A stretch of DNA of 64,000 bases from contig NZ_JAHGVE010000010.1 in assembly GCF_018835585.1 (NCBI RefSeq), forward strand, positions 62,001 to 126,000, written 5' to 3'. This stretch comes from Pelorhabdus rhamnosifermentans. GTDB taxonomy: Bacteria; Bacillota; Negativicutes; UMGS1260. The notes under the pieces were generated by a model, which had not been told where the DNA came from, made no database searches, and was given only the letters and a program-made list of their open reading frames with translations. Each line of letters opens with the position of its first letter. Positions within the stretch are counted from its first letter, which is position 1. A program made the position numbers and the translations under genes. Shown here piece by piece: positions 15,896-24,865 of the stretch.

Positions 15896-16414
15896 ATGGC
15901 ATTAACTAAAAAGGATGAAGAGAAAATCGACATGCTTTTTCAGAAAGCCGTAACAGCCGGGAAGCGGAGCGAGAAACAAGAAAACAATAAATACAAAAAA
16001 ACCGAAAAGCGTTTATATGCTTATCCCGTTTTGAAAAGAAATATCGCCCGCTATAAAAAGGATATTATTGACATACAAAAAGAAGATCTTCGCACATCGA
16101 AAGATTTCGTTTTGTTTGTAAAAAATTCCGGTGGCGCTGAAAAGATGGATATTGAAGAATTACGAAAAGCTAAAATACTGTTGATCGAGCAGAAGATTGC
16201 GCGGGATCAAAAAGAGATAGAAGAAATTGATACAGCTTTAAAAGAAATAGAGAACGAGGAATATTACCCAATAATCGAATTACAGTATTTTAAAGGCATG
16301 AGCCAGGAACAGGTAGCACAACAGTTACATTGTGATAAAGTGACTATATGGCGGAACAGAAAGTTGCTGATAAATAAGCTGAATTACAGCCTTTATGGTG
16401 CAGATGCTTTGTAA
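15896..16414 (+). CDS. ArpU/RinA-type late transcription regulator
   Basis: 172 aa. The N-terminal two-thirds are highly charged and helical, probably coiled coil; the C-terminal 45 residues (EEYYPIIELQYFKGMSQEQV, AQQLHCDKVTIWRNRKLL) form a sigma-70 region 4-like HTH. This layout and position immediately before terminase genes fit the ArpU/RinA family, which activates late phage operons. A promoter-like element lies just downstream. Confidence 0.78.
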   Translation: MALTKKDEEKIDMLFQKAVTAGKRSEKQENNKYKKTEKRLYAYPVLKRNIARYKKDIIDIQKEDLRTSKDFVLFVKNSGGAEKMDIEELRKAKILLIEQKIARDQKEIEEIDTALKEIENEEYYPIIELQYFKGMSQEQVAQQLHCDKVTIWRNRKLLINKLNYSLYGADAL

Positions 16415-16438
16415 TTAATAAGTGAAAAAAAGATGAAA

Positions 16439-16467
16439 TTTTTATATGTTATTTTCTTTGCTATAAT
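16439..16467 (+). promoter_or_regulatory. Candidate late promoter
   Basis: TATAAT at 16462-16467 has a poor -35 region (TTTTTA at 16439-16444, 17-base spacing). A good -10 with weak -35 is what an activator-dependent late promoter would show. It lies about 30 bases after the ArpU-like gene. Confidence 0.55.
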
Positions 16468-16506
16468 ATGCCTAGAGAAAAAATACCTTCTAGAATAATT
16501 GCATAG

Positions 16507-16543
16507 TAAAAAAGGCGTTGCCAGGAAAGACGGCAGCGCTTTT
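16507..16543 (+). terminator. Terminator-like hairpin in the late leader
   Basis: AAAAAGGCGTTGCC and GGCAGCGCTTTTTT form a near-perfect stem with an eight-base loop and T-tail, only about 40 bases after the candidate late promoter. It could yield a short leader RNA or be a site of antitermination. Confidence 0.7.
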
Positions 16544-16567
16544 TTGTTGTGGAAAAAGAGGCGGGTT

Positions 16568-16885
16568 ATGGATCTTACGAAACATAAGCGCGTTAGGTTG
16601 AAAGGTAAGGCAGTTGCCAAACTCAACAGAGAAATACATGAGCGTGATAGTTATACCTGTATTGTTCCAGGATGTAATCGATTCGTAATCATAGGCGAGA
16701 AATGGCATCATGAACCGTGCGGAAAAAATAAAGAGGATGTGCCAGAGAAAGGCTGCTTGCTTTGTCTGGATCATCACATCCAAAGAGAGAGCAAGAATGG
16801 CGAGACAATAAGGCAAGCATGTGAAGACTATTTGAACGGATTATATCCTGAAAGAAGTAATCAAATAGCCCCCCGGGGTTCGTAG
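16568..16885 (+). CDS. HNH endonuclease (terminase-associated)
   Basis: 105 aa from ATG 16568 (AAGAGGCGGG upstream). HNH features: IVPGCNR, then WHHEPCGKNK, then CLLCLDHHIQRE, giving paired Cys residues for structural zinc and the His residues of the active site. HNH proteins beside terminase genes in HK97- and lambda-type phages cooperate in cleaving DNA during packaging. It is the first gene of the late block. Confidence 0.8.
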   Translation: MDLTKHKRVRLKGKAVAKLNREIHERDSYTCIVPGCNRFVIIGEKWHHEPCGKNKEDVPEKGCLLCLDHHIQRESKNGETIRQACEDYLNGLYPERSNQIAPRGS

Positions 16886-16993
16886 GTACTCCGATAGCCC
16901 AGACGGCTTGCGGGTCTCCGAGCCCCAAAAGTTGTCTGCATCAAAATCAAAAAAACGGGTTGACAAGTTGACAAAATTGAAGGAGTGGGGAGG

Positions 16994-17500
16994 TTGATAG
17001 AAAAGTCGGAAAATGGAAACAGGAATATATTAGAGAAGCAATTCATTTTCAGCACGAAAGAAACTTGCAATTTTTTCGGAATTTCCCGCGAGAGTTTGTC
17101 AGGTTGGGAGAAAAAAGGAGCGCCAAAAGAGGGGCGCGGAAAATGGGACCTAAAAAAGCTGGTAGAGTGGCGTTTTGGCGGCGGTCACAAAGAAAGTCCG
17201 GAAATCCGAAAACTCAAGGCTGAAGCGGACTTGAAGGAGGCCAAAGCAAGACAAGAACAGATAAAATTAGGCGTCACAGAAGAGGAATTTATCCCGATAA
17301 AAACGGTGACAACCGATCTGCGAAGATTGTTCACGGTTTTAAAACGAAATTTACTTGCAATAGGCCACGACGTGGCGACAGACCTGAATTCTTTCGATGT
17401 TGAGGCGGCGCTGGAAGCAAAAAAGGTGGTTGACAAACGCATCGTGGAAGCGCTGGAACAAATGAGCAGAAGCGGAATTTATAATGCAAAGAAAAAGTGA
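16994..17500 (+). CDS. Terminase small subunit
   Basis: 168 aa from TTG 16994, where AAGGAG lies eight bases upstream; GTG 16985 would overlap that site. The N-terminal winged HTH (FSTKETCNFFGISRESLSGW, KWDLKKLVEWRFGGG) and a long central coiled coil (KLKAEADLKEAKARQEQIKLG) match the Nu1-type small subunit that recognises the packaging site. It overlaps the large-subunit gene by 17 bases. Confidence 0.8.
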   Translation: MIEKSENGNRNILEKQFIFSTKETCNFFGISRESLSGWEKKGAPKEGRGKWDLKKLVEWRFGGGHKESPEIRKLKAEADLKEAKARQEQIKLGVTEEEFIPIKTVTTDLRRLFTVLKRNLLAIGHDVATDLNSFDVEAALEAKKVVDKRIVEALEQMSRSGIYNAKKK

Positions 17501-19322
17501 GTTTCCCCTTTATATCACAAAGGCTTTCTCGTCATTCAAGCCGCCGGAAAAATTGACGGTTAGCCAATGGGCAGACAAGTACCGAATATTATCGGAAAAA
17601 GACAGCGCAGCGCCAGGACCATGGAGAACAGATCGAACGCCATACCTGAAAGAACCGATGAATGCGTTTAATGATGAGGCGGTACAAGACATAACATTTG
17701 TTGCTGGCACGCAGCTAGGGAAAACGGTCATGGAATTAAACATGATCGGCTATGCTGTTGCGCAAGATCCTGGGCCTATGCTGATTGTCTATCCATCCGA
17801 CAAATTAGCAAAGTTCACAAGCGAAAACCGACTGCAGCCGATGTTTGAATTATCGTCAGACCTGCGTGACAAATTTCAAGCCCGGCAAAGCCAGTGGTGC
17901 GAATTGCAATTCCCTAACATGTATATTGCACTTGTTGGGGCAAATTCACCATCAAATCTGGCGAGTCGGCCAGTTCGATATATATTTTTCGACGAAATAG
18001 ACAAATTCCCCAAATGGTCCGGGGCGGAAGCTGGACCACTAGAACTGGCAGAAGAACGAACAAAGACATTTTATAACAAGAAAAAAGTCAAAGTATCTTC
18101 TCCAACGCTAAAAAGGGGGAATATTTGGCAAGGTTGGGAAAACGCCAACGCTAAATATAAATATTTTGTGCCATGCCCGCATTGCGGAGAATTTCAAACC
18201 CTAGAATTCAAACAGATAAAGGGATTTACGGGAAAGACACCGCAAGAAGCAAAGTATTCAGCGTATTACGAATGCAAATCATGCCATCAGCGCATAGACG
18301 ATCGGCACAAAATGCCGATGTTGCGCGCAGGAGAATGGCGCAGAGTAAAAAAAGTCAACAAAGAATGGGTTGAGGTAAAGACCGCCAAGGGGCGGGTGCA
18401 CTCAGTTGCCTATCACCTAAATTCAATTTATTCGCCGTGGCTGACGTTTGGCGATGTCGCTGAAAAGTTTCTGTCAAGCAAAGACGATCCCGAAAAATTA
18501 ATGAACTTTATTAATTCGTGGCTGGCCGAACCGTGGGAAGATAAGGCAAGCAAAATGCAGTCAGATGTCGTTTTGGAAAAACAGGGCGAATATGAGCAAG
18601 GTAGAGTGCATCATAAAGCGCAATTGCTGACGATGGGCGTCGATGTGCAGCTGGATCATTTCTGGTGGAGTGTCCGCGCATGGGGCGCAGGCTTGACAAG
18701 CTGGCTTGTCGATTACGGAAGGGCGGAAACCTGGGCGGATATTGAAACGATCCTGGACCGTAATTACTGCGATGAAAGCGGAGAGATTAACAACGTTAAT
18801 TTATGCTGCATGGATTCCGGTTACAATACCGACGAAGTTTATCAATTTTGTGCGAAACGAATGGATGTATGCTTGCCAACAAAAGGCGCGTCCAAAGCAA
18901 TGACATCGAGATATAGCGTCAGTATTATTGACAAAGGTGTGGGCCGCGGCTTGCGCCTTTATATTTTTGACCCGAACCAGTTTAAAGACTTTATTGCTGG
19001 CAGGTTATCCATTGTGGCTGGTGACAAAGGAAGCTGGAACGTATACAAAGCTATTGATCGGCGATATTGCGACCAGATATGCGCGGAGCAGAAAGTCGAA
19101 CATAAAGACAAAAAAGGGAGAGTGACTTACGAATGGGAAAAAATATCAAGCCACGCGCAGAACCATTTGCTAGATACTGAAACAAATAACGCTTTAGCAG
19201 CGGAAATTTTAGGCGTGCGGTATTTGACCGATGAAAGCGAAATTGAAGAAATACCGTCGGCAGCACCAAAAGAAGACAAGCCGGAAAATGACTGGTTCAA
19301 AGGGACTGAAAACTGGCTATAA
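17484..19322 (+). CDS. Terminase large subunit, GpA-type
   Basis: 612 aa, close to the length of lambda gpA (about 640). ATPase motifs are FVAGTQLGKT (Walker A, about 72-81) and YIFFDEID (Walker B, about 166-173). A Cys cluster CPHCGEFQTLEF with CKSCHQR and the C-terminal nuclease region (MGVDVQLDHFWWSVRAWG, CCMDSGYNTDEV) follow. It pumps DNA into proheads and cuts concatemers, with HNH and small subunit as partners. Confidence 0.92.
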   Translation: MQRKSEFPLYITKAFSSFKPPEKLTVSQWADKYRILSEKDSAAPGPWRTDRTPYLKEPMNAFNDEAVQDITFVAGTQLGKTVMELNMIGYAVAQDPGPMLIVYPSDKLAKFTSENRLQPMFELSSDLRDKFQARQSQWCELQFPNMYIALVGANSPSNLASRPVRYIFFDEIDKFPKWSGAEAGPLELAEERTKTFYNKKKVKVSSPTLKRGNIWQGWENANAKYKYFVPCPHCGEFQTLEFKQIKGFTGKTPQEAKYSAYYECKSCHQRIDDRHKMPMLRAGEWRRVKKVNKEWVEVKTAKGRVHSVAYHLNSIYSPWLTFGDVAEKFLSSKDDPEKLMNFINSWLAEPWEDKASKMQSDVVLEKQGEYEQGRVHHKAQLLTMGVDVQLDHFWWSVRAWGAGLTSWLVDYGRAETWADIETILDRNYCDESGEINNVNLCCMDSGYNTDEVYQFCAKRMDVCLPTKGASKAMTSRYSVSIIDKGVGRGLRLYIFDPNQFKDFIAGRLSIVAGDKGSWNVYKAIDRRYCDQICAEQKVEHKDKKGRVTYEWEKISSHAQNHLLDTETNNALAAEILGVRYLTDESEIEEIPSAAPKEDKPENDWFKGTENWL

Positions 19323-19328
19323 AAGGGG

Positions 19329-19541
19329 GTGAACCATTTGGACACATTAGTAACGCAGCTTGAGCGTGTTCAAAAGGCGATTGCTGCCATTGAAGAAGGC
19401 GCGCAAGAATATCAAATAGGGACCAGGAAGCTAACCAAAGGAGACCTAGCGACGTTATACGGCCGCGAAGCTGACCTGAAAGCTGCAATAGCGGCACAAA
19501 ATGGCGGAACGATTACGTTCGCGCAAATGGGGATGCTGTGA
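19329..19541 (+). CDS. gpW-like head-tail joining protein
   Basis: 70 aa if GTG 19329 is used, 67 aa from TTG 19338, which has AAGGGGGTG at better spacing. Sequence (TLVTQLERVQKAIAAIEEGA, GDLATLYGREADLKAAIAAQ) and position between large terminase and portal match lambda gpW, which binds the portal after packaging. It ends in a GTGA overlap with the portal gene. Confidence 0.72.
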   Translation: MNHLDTLVTQLERVQKAIAAIEEGAQEYQIGTRKLTKGDLATLYGREADLKAAIAAQNGGTITFAQMGML

Positions 19542-21016
19542 ATTTTCTAGATAGGGCTATTGGGATTATTTCGCCGAAATGGGCCTATGAGCGAGCCGTA
19601 TACAAGGAGGCGGTACGTTCGTATGAAGCCGGACAGATTGACCGTTTCAGCGACATGTGGACACCGATAAATATGGATACGGAAAACGCGGACAAGGTTC
19701 AGCGCGATTTAATCAAAGCACGGGCTAGATCACTGGAAAACAACAGCGATATGGCTGAATCAGCCATTGGATCAATCGTTAGAAATTCGGTCGGTACCGG
19801 CATCAGTCCGCAGGCACGGACACCGGATGACAAAATAAATAAAACATTGGAATCTTTATGGAAAACGTGGACGAAGCAAGAAAACTGTGATATTACTGGG
19901 CAGCAAACATTTTATGAAATACAAGCGATGCTACTGCGTAGAAAAGTTGTTGACGGGGAAAGCCTGGTTCGCAAAGTCTACGATAAAAAGGCAAGAATAC
20001 CGCTGAAATTACAGGTTATAAAGCCGGATTTATTGGATTCGTACTTGCTGACAGCGCCAAAAACAAACCGGATCATTCGATCAGGGATTGAATTAGACGA
20101 CTATTTGAAGCCGGTAGCATATTGGATTCAGCGAAAAAGCCCGGACGGATATATCACATATCAATCGGATCGAGTCCCAGCAGATCAGATTTTGCATTTA
20201 TGGAATAAAAAACACTCGGACCAGATCCGGGGAATATCAGAATTGGCAACAAGTATCAAGAGGATCAAAGATACCGACGACTATATGACGGCGGAAACCA
20301 TTGCCGCAAAAATAGCGGCATGCTTTTCGATTTTTGTAACGAAAAATATGCCAACGTCGGGACCAGTGCCGGGGAGAACAGCAAAGGACAAAGAGGGGAA
20401 ACCGTTGGAAAGTATCAGGCCGGGCATGATAGCACATTTACGGCCGGGCGAAACAATAACAACAGCGAATCCGTCACGGTCAATCACATCGGCAAAGGAT
20501 TTTGTGAAAGTGCAGCAGCAGCTTTGCGGAGCTGGGTTGGGCTTATCGTATGAACTTGTCAGCAGAGATTTTTCAAACGCCAATTTCTCAAGTGCCAGGC
20601 AAGGCCATTTGGAAGACCGCCGGACATTTTTACCGATACAGGGGTATATGATCGCCCATTGCTGTTTACCAATATGGGAAGCGTTTGTCGAGGCCGTTGT
20701 TTTGGCTGGATTAGTGAAGATCCCGGACTATTGGACAAATAAAGAGACATACACAGCCTCCGATTGGATCACGCCGGGCTGGGAATGGATTGACCCGCAG
20801 AAAGAAGCAAATGCGGACGTTACCTTAATGAAAAATGGCGGCATGACTTTAGCGCAATGGTGCGCTGGCCGTGGCTATGATTGGGAAACGCAGCTCAAAG
20901 AGATGGCAAAAGAAAAGAAATATGCCGAAAGTTTGGGGCTTGACTTAACAATTCATAAGCCGGAATCGGTGCAGGCCGCAGAGATGAACCATAAGGGGGT
21001 ACAAAATGAAGAATAA
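19538..21016 (+). CDS. Portal protein, lambda gpB family
   Basis: 492 aa, GTG start overlapping the previous stop. Family segments: ARSLENNSDMAESAIGSIVR, NSVGTGISPQAR, VVDGESLVRKVYD, DQIRGISELATSI and the C-terminal TLAQWCAGRGYDWETQLKEM. The dodecameric portal forms the DNA entry channel of the head. It overlaps the protease-capsid gene by 11 bases. Confidence 0.93.
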   Translation: MNFLDRAIGIISPKWAYERAVYKEAVRSYEAGQIDRFSDMWTPINMDTENADKVQRDLIKARARSLENNSDMAESAIGSIVRNSVGTGISPQARTPDDKINKTLESLWKTWTKQENCDITGQQTFYEIQAMLLRRKVVDGESLVRKVYDKKARIPLKLQVIKPDLLDSYLLTAPKTNRIIRSGIELDDYLKPVAYWIQRKSPDGYITYQSDRVPADQILHLWNKKHSDQIRGISELATSIKRIKDTDDYMTAETIAAKIAACFSIFVTKNMPTSGPVPGRTAKDKEGKPLESIRPGMIAHLRPGETITTANPSRSITSAKDFVKVQQQLCGAGLGLSYELVSRDFSNANFSSARQGHLEDRRTFLPIQGYMIAHCCLPIWEAFVEAVVLAGLVKIPDYWTNKETYTASDWITPGWEWIDPQKEANADVTLMKNGGMTLAQWCAGRGYDWETQLKEMAKEKKYAESLGLDLTIHKPESVQAAEMNHKGVQNEE

Positions 21017-22922
21017 AAACTCAAGAATGTTTCGAGAATTGATGCTCGACCGTGCGCAAATGAAAGATGATCGCACAGTCGAGCTTTCGTTTTCGAGTGA
21101 AGCGCCTTATGAGCGTTGGTTCGGAAATGAAATTCTAAGTCATGATCCCGGAGCTGTTGATTTGTCACGATTGCAAGAAATTGGCGTTTTGTTGTTTAAT
21201 CATAATGCAAATATGCCGATCGGGCAGGTGTTATCCGTTGAATTGGACGAAGCAGCCCGTAAATGTAAGGCGACAGTAAGATTTGACACCGACGAGCAGG
21301 CAGAAACAATCTACCAGAAAGTGCAATCCGGCACATTAAAAGGCGTTTCCGTTGGGTACCAGGTAATGGTCTGGGAAGAAGTTGGCGCAAACGCCATGAG
21401 TACAAACGGAAGATTTGCAGGGCCGTGTTCCGTGGCCGTAAAGTGGATGCCTTACGAAATATCAATTGTCAGCGTACCGGCCGACCCCGATGTAGGGGTG
21501 GGAAGATCGGCAGATCCACAAAATCAAGAAGAGGGAGAGACCAGAAACATGAAAACAGACGGTAAACAGAATGCGCCGGCGGTACCGCCAGTAGCAGAAA
21601 ACCAGGAAAGAGGGCATGTTCCGCCTATTGCTGCACCAGTAGCACCACCAGCCGCGCCGAATGTAGACGATGCAGTGCAGAGAGCGCTTTCATTGGAACG
21701 TGCAAGAGTTGCGGAAATCGGCTCGATGTGTCGGAGTTTTGGCATTGATCCGCAGGAACACATTGATGCAGGGAAAAGTGTCGACGAAGTAAGAAAGATT
21801 GTGCTTGAAAAAGCAATGACGACCAACCAGCCGACGAAAATTTCGGTAGGCGTGGAAGACGTTGAAAAATTCCGCAGTGCCGCCGTAGACGGGTTGGCCA
21901 TGCGCGCGGGAATGACGCTGGAAAAACCAGTAGACGGTGCAAAAGATTTCCGAGGCATGAGCATGTTACGTTTGGCACAGGAGTGCATAGAACGCCAGTC
22001 GGGGAAAGATATGAGATTTTCCGACAATGACACACTGATACGCGAAGCATTGACTGGCTCCGGGGCGTTCCCTGGGATTTTATCGAATGTGGCCAATAAA
22101 TCAATGGCTCAGGCATACCAGACCGCGCCGACGACCTTTCAGCTGTGGACGGCAAAAGGATCAAATTCAGATTTCAAGGATGCGACGCGCTACAGATTGA
22201 GCGAAGCTGACGAACTTGTGGAAATCAAAGAAAACGGTGAGTTTAAAGATTCGACGTTTACGGAAGCAAAGGCAAAGGCCAGTATTGGAACCTATGGACG
22301 CAAATTTGGGATCAGTCGCAAAGCAATTATCAACGATGACCTTGGCGCACTCAACAGAATTCCGGCATTGTATGGGGCCGCTGCACGCCGCATGATTAAC
22401 CGAATGGTGTATAAAATCCTTACAGATAATCCGACAATTGAAAACGCAGCACTATTCCATGCCAACCATAAAAATATGGGGGCAGGCGTGATTAACGTCG
22501 AAAACCTTGGGAAAGCAAAAGCAGCCATGGCAAAACAGAAAAACATCGGTGGCAAAGAAGCCTTGAATATTCAGCCAGCTTTTCTGATCGTGCCGGTAGA
22601 CCTCGAAACAATTGCAGCGCAGCTGATTTCGTCCGTCGTCGATCCAAGCAAGAACAATGCTACGCCAAATCCGTTTGCAAATAAATTGTCGGTCGTATCC
22701 GATCCGACACTGGAAGATGCCGTCCCGTGGTATTTGGCCGCTGCACCTGGCATGTGCCCGTCGATTGAGGTGACATATTTGAACGGCGTTGACCAGCCGA
22801 CCATGGAAAGTACAGTGCTTTTCGACATGCTGGGCATCAAGTGGAGAATTTTCCATGATTTCGGCGTAAATCTCATTGACTACCGCGGACTGTATAAATC
22901 TACAGGGATAGAAGACAAATAA
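21006..22922 (+). CDS. Fused prohead protease and major capsid protein
   Basis: 638 aa in one uninterrupted frame. Residues about 1-170 are a prohead-protease domain (RTVELSFSSEAPYERWF, GVLLFNHNANMPIGQVL, GTLKGVSVGYQV, YEISIVSVPADPDVGVG). A Pro/Ala-rich linker (about 180-225) follows, then a helical delta-like region (about 225-330), then the capsid fold to the C-terminus (DATRYRLSEADELVEIKENG, GRKFGISRKAIINDDLGA). Self-cleavage of such fusions releases the coat protein. The fused form is known in other phages but is less common than separate genes. Confidence 0.88.
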   Translation: MKNKNSRMFRELMLDRAQMKDDRTVELSFSSEAPYERWFGNEILSHDPGAVDLSRLQEIGVLLFNHNANMPIGQVLSVELDEAARKCKATVRFDTDEQAETIYQKVQSGTLKGVSVGYQVMVWEEVGANAMSTNGRFAGPCSVAVKWMPYEISIVSVPADPDVGVGRSADPQNQEEGETRNMKTDGKQNAPAVPPVAENQERGHVPPIAAPVAPPAAPNVDDAVQRALSLERARVAEIGSMCRSFGIDPQEHIDAGKSVDEVRKIVLEKAMTTNQPTKISVGVEDVEKFRSAAVDGLAMRAGMTLEKPVDGAKDFRGMSMLRLAQECIERQSGKDMRFSDNDTLIREALTGSGAFPGILSNVANKSMAQAYQTAPTTFQLWTAKGSNSDFKDATRYRLSEADELVEIKENGEFKDSTFTEAKAKASIGTYGRKFGISRKAIINDDLGALNRIPALYGAAARRMINRMVYKILTDNPTIENAALFHANHKNMGAGVINVENLGKAKAAMAKQKNIGGKEALNIQPAFLIVPVDLETIAAQLISSVVDPSKNNATPNPFANKLSVVSDPTLEDAVPWYLAAAPGMCPSIEVTYLNGVDQPTMESTVLFDMLGIKWRIFHDFGVNLIDYRGLYKSTGIEDK

Positions 22923-22935
22923 GGAGGAATGTATA

Positions 22936-23259
22936 ATGGCAACAGCTGTTCACGTACAAAAGGGGGATATTATAGACTACACTGCGGCGGCCGACGTCGG
23001 CTATCTTGAGATAGTGCCATTGGCAGCTAAAATTGGCATAGCTTTAGAGCCGATTGCTACAGGAGCAACAGGATCGTTGGCGATTACGGAAGTTTGGGAA
23101 TTGCCAGCAGCAGCGCCGTTGGAAATTGCTGCCGGGGATATGGTCTACTGGAACAAGACCAACAATAATATTGACAAGACGAACAGCGGAGTTTTGGCAG
23201 GTTTTGCAGTCGCGGCAAAAACTTCGGCCGGTACTACAGTCTGGGTAAAAATTGACTAA
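22936..23259 (+). CDS. DUF2190-family capsid-associated protein
   Basis: 107 aa, ATG after AAGGAGGAAT. ATAVHVQKGDIIDYTAAADV, IGIALEPIATGATGSLAI and EIAAGDMVYWN follow the DUF2190 pattern, a small beta-rich protein encoded after capsid genes and thought to decorate or stabilise the head. The stop overlaps the next start (TAATG). Confidence 0.8.
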   Translation: MATAVHVQKGDIIDYTAAADVGYLEIVPLAAKIGIALEPIATGATGSLAITEVWELPAAAPLEIAAGDMVYWNKTNNNIDKTNSGVLAGFAVAAKTSAGTTVWVKID

Positions 23260-23561
23260 TGTCATTTAAAGACGTTTTGGCGGCAGACATTGGCAAAGTG
23301 TTTTTGAATGTGGATGAATTCGCCGAACATCATGCGATAGATGGCGAAGTTTTTTTATGCGTGCTGGACGAGGATAAATCATCTAACAATAAGGTCGACG
23401 GCGTGTATAACATGCGCCGTCGATTGTTTATTTCAAAGTCGTCACTTGGGTATCGGCCAGAGCCGGAACAAAAGATGGAAATTGACGACGATTATTATTA
23501 TGTGCTGGATTGCATCGGAAACGACATGCTGGAAGTCGTATTGGAGGCGCGGCAAACGTGA
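23259..23561 (+). CDS. Head-tail adaptor (gpFII-like)
   Basis: 100 aa. SFKDVLAADIGKVFLNVDEF at the N-terminus and a beta-rich remainder (RRLFISKSSLGYRPEPEQKM, YYYVLDCIGNDMLEVVLEAR) match lambda gpFII-type connectors. Position after the decoration protein fits. A homologue is encoded on the opposite strand at 8916-9179. It overlaps the next gene by GTGA. Confidence 0.8.
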   Translation: MSFKDVLAADIGKVFLNVDEFAEHHAIDGEVFLCVLDEDKSSNNKVDGVYNMRRRLFISKSSLGYRPEPEQKMEIDDDYYYVLDCIGNDMLEVVLEARQT

Positions 23562-24097
23562 TAGAATTTAATGCTTCACAAATTGAGCGAGCCGAACAGC
23601 TGCTAGGCGGCATCAAAGACGCCCTGCCTAAAGCACAGGCATCTGCAATCAATCGTAGCCTAACGACAGCGAGAACGGAAATTGTGCGGTCAGTCCGCAA
23701 GGAATACGTGATTAAGGCTGAAGACGTTCGGAACACAATTAAGGTGACAAATGCATCGGCGGCATCGCCGATCGGCAGCATCAAATCGATGGGTGGGCCG
23801 ATTCCATTGGTCAAATTTGATACCAGCAAAGAAAATCCGGTACGAGTCAGAGTAAAGAAAAGCGGCGCAAAAAAGCCAATAAAGCATGCATTCTTGCAAG
23901 CGATGGGAAACGGCTATCGGGGGATATTTATCCGGTCCGGAAAAGCACGGTACCCATTAAAGCAACTTTATGGACCGTCGGTGCCTCAAATGGTAGGAAA
24001 TGAAACCGTTATGAAATCCGTTGAGGAAAAAGCAATTCAAACCTTGGATAAGCGTATGGATCATGAGATTAATCGGATATTGGAGGCGGGCAGATGA
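23558..24097 (+). CDS. Minor tail protein Z-like (tail completion)
   Basis: 179 aa from GTG 23558 (TTGGAGGCG upstream), overlapping the adaptor stop. IEFNASQIERAEQLLGGIKD, KAQASAINRSLTTARTEIV and GPIPLVKFDTSKENPVRVRV are typical of prophage minor tail protein Z/gpZ, which completes the tail end facing the head. Overlaps the next gene by ATGA. Confidence 0.82.
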   Translation: MIEFNASQIERAEQLLGGIKDALPKAQASAINRSLTTARTEIVRSVRKEYVIKAEDVRNTIKVTNASAASPIGSIKSMGGPIPLVKFDTSKENPVRVRVKKSGAKKPIKHAFLQAMGNGYRGIFIRSGKARYPLKQLYGPSVPQMVGNETVMKSVEEKAIQTLDKRMDHEINRILEAGR

Positions 24098-24573
24098 ATG
24101 TAGATGATTTGCTGACTAATATTGAATATGCATTGACGGAAGCAACAAAAACGCTGCAGTTGCCGATAAAATCCGGAACAGTTACTGCGCCAAAAATAGT
24201 AAAAGGATATTTGCCGACAAAAAATCCGAGAGCAGAGCAAAATGATATACCGTGTGCTATTGCTCGTCTTTTGAGCGATGAAACAACAGAAGAGGGCACA
24301 ACGGCGCAGGTGAAGATCATTTGTATTGCCTTTTCTGAAGATGACGAACAGGGCTGGCGGGAGTTATTAACGATCATGAACCCGATAAAAACGTATTTCT
24401 TGGCGCACAGAAATATTGGTGACTGTTATCGCATAGCATTGCCGATTAAAAGAGAAATACCAGAAGAACAAGGACCGCCAGAATGGTGCGGCACATTTAC
24501 TTTAAATATCGAAATACCAACAGCATTGGAGGTGAATGAGGATGTTAGAGACTTCCTTAACAACGGAAACTGA
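24094..24573 (+). CDS. Tail terminator/neck protein (gpU-like)
   Basis: 159 aa, start ATGA-coupled with GGAGGCGGGCAG upstream. It contains a mixed alpha/beta fold with IKIICIAFSEDDEQGWRELL-like central region (seen as VKIICIAFSEDDEQGWRELL) and a C-terminal FTLNIEIPTALE strand. The place after gpZ and before the tail sheath fits a tail-completion protein; family assignment is by context. Confidence 0.65.
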   Translation: MNVDDLLTNIEYALTEATKTLQLPIKSGTVTAPKIVKGYLPTKNPRAEQNDIPCAIARLLSDETTEEGTTAQVKIICIAFSEDDEQGWRELLTIMNPIKTYFLAHRNIGDCYRIALPIKREIPEEQGPPEWCGTFTLNIEIPTALEVNEDVRDFLNNGN

Positions 24574-24859
24574 CAAGGACCAGGCGGCCACCAAGGAAAC
24601 GAAAACAGCGGTCGCAGAAGCAGCAACGACACAAATCTATGTAGGACCAAACATCCCAAAAGAAGGCTTGAACAGATTTCGTGTATATAAAAATGGAACA
24701 CCGAAACATTTTGAACAGCTTTTTTCTGCGTGCCCTACAGTGAAAAATTTGTTTGTTGACATTGATAAACTATCAACTATATTGAAACAGCTTGATCAAA
24801 CGGGATCGGCATATCACACCTGGTATGCGACCGTTACGGATTACGTTAAAGGAGTGTGA
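24542..24859 (+). CDS. Mu-like small tail-module protein
   Basis: 105 aa from ATG 24542 (GGAGGTGAATG upstream), overlapping the previous gene by 32 bases. The first 35 residues are Thr/Ala-rich and probably disordered; the rest (TTQIYVGPNIPKEGLNRFRV, PTVKNLFVDIDKLSTILKQL) resembles small proteins placed just before the sheath gene in Mu-like phages. Function unknown. Confidence 0.65.
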   Translation: MLETSLTTETDKDQAATKETKTAVAEAATTQIYVGPNIPKEGLNRFRVYKNGTPKHFEQLFSACPTVKNLFVDIDKLSTILKQLDQTGSAYHTWYATVTDYVKGV

Positions 24860-24865
24860 AAATAA

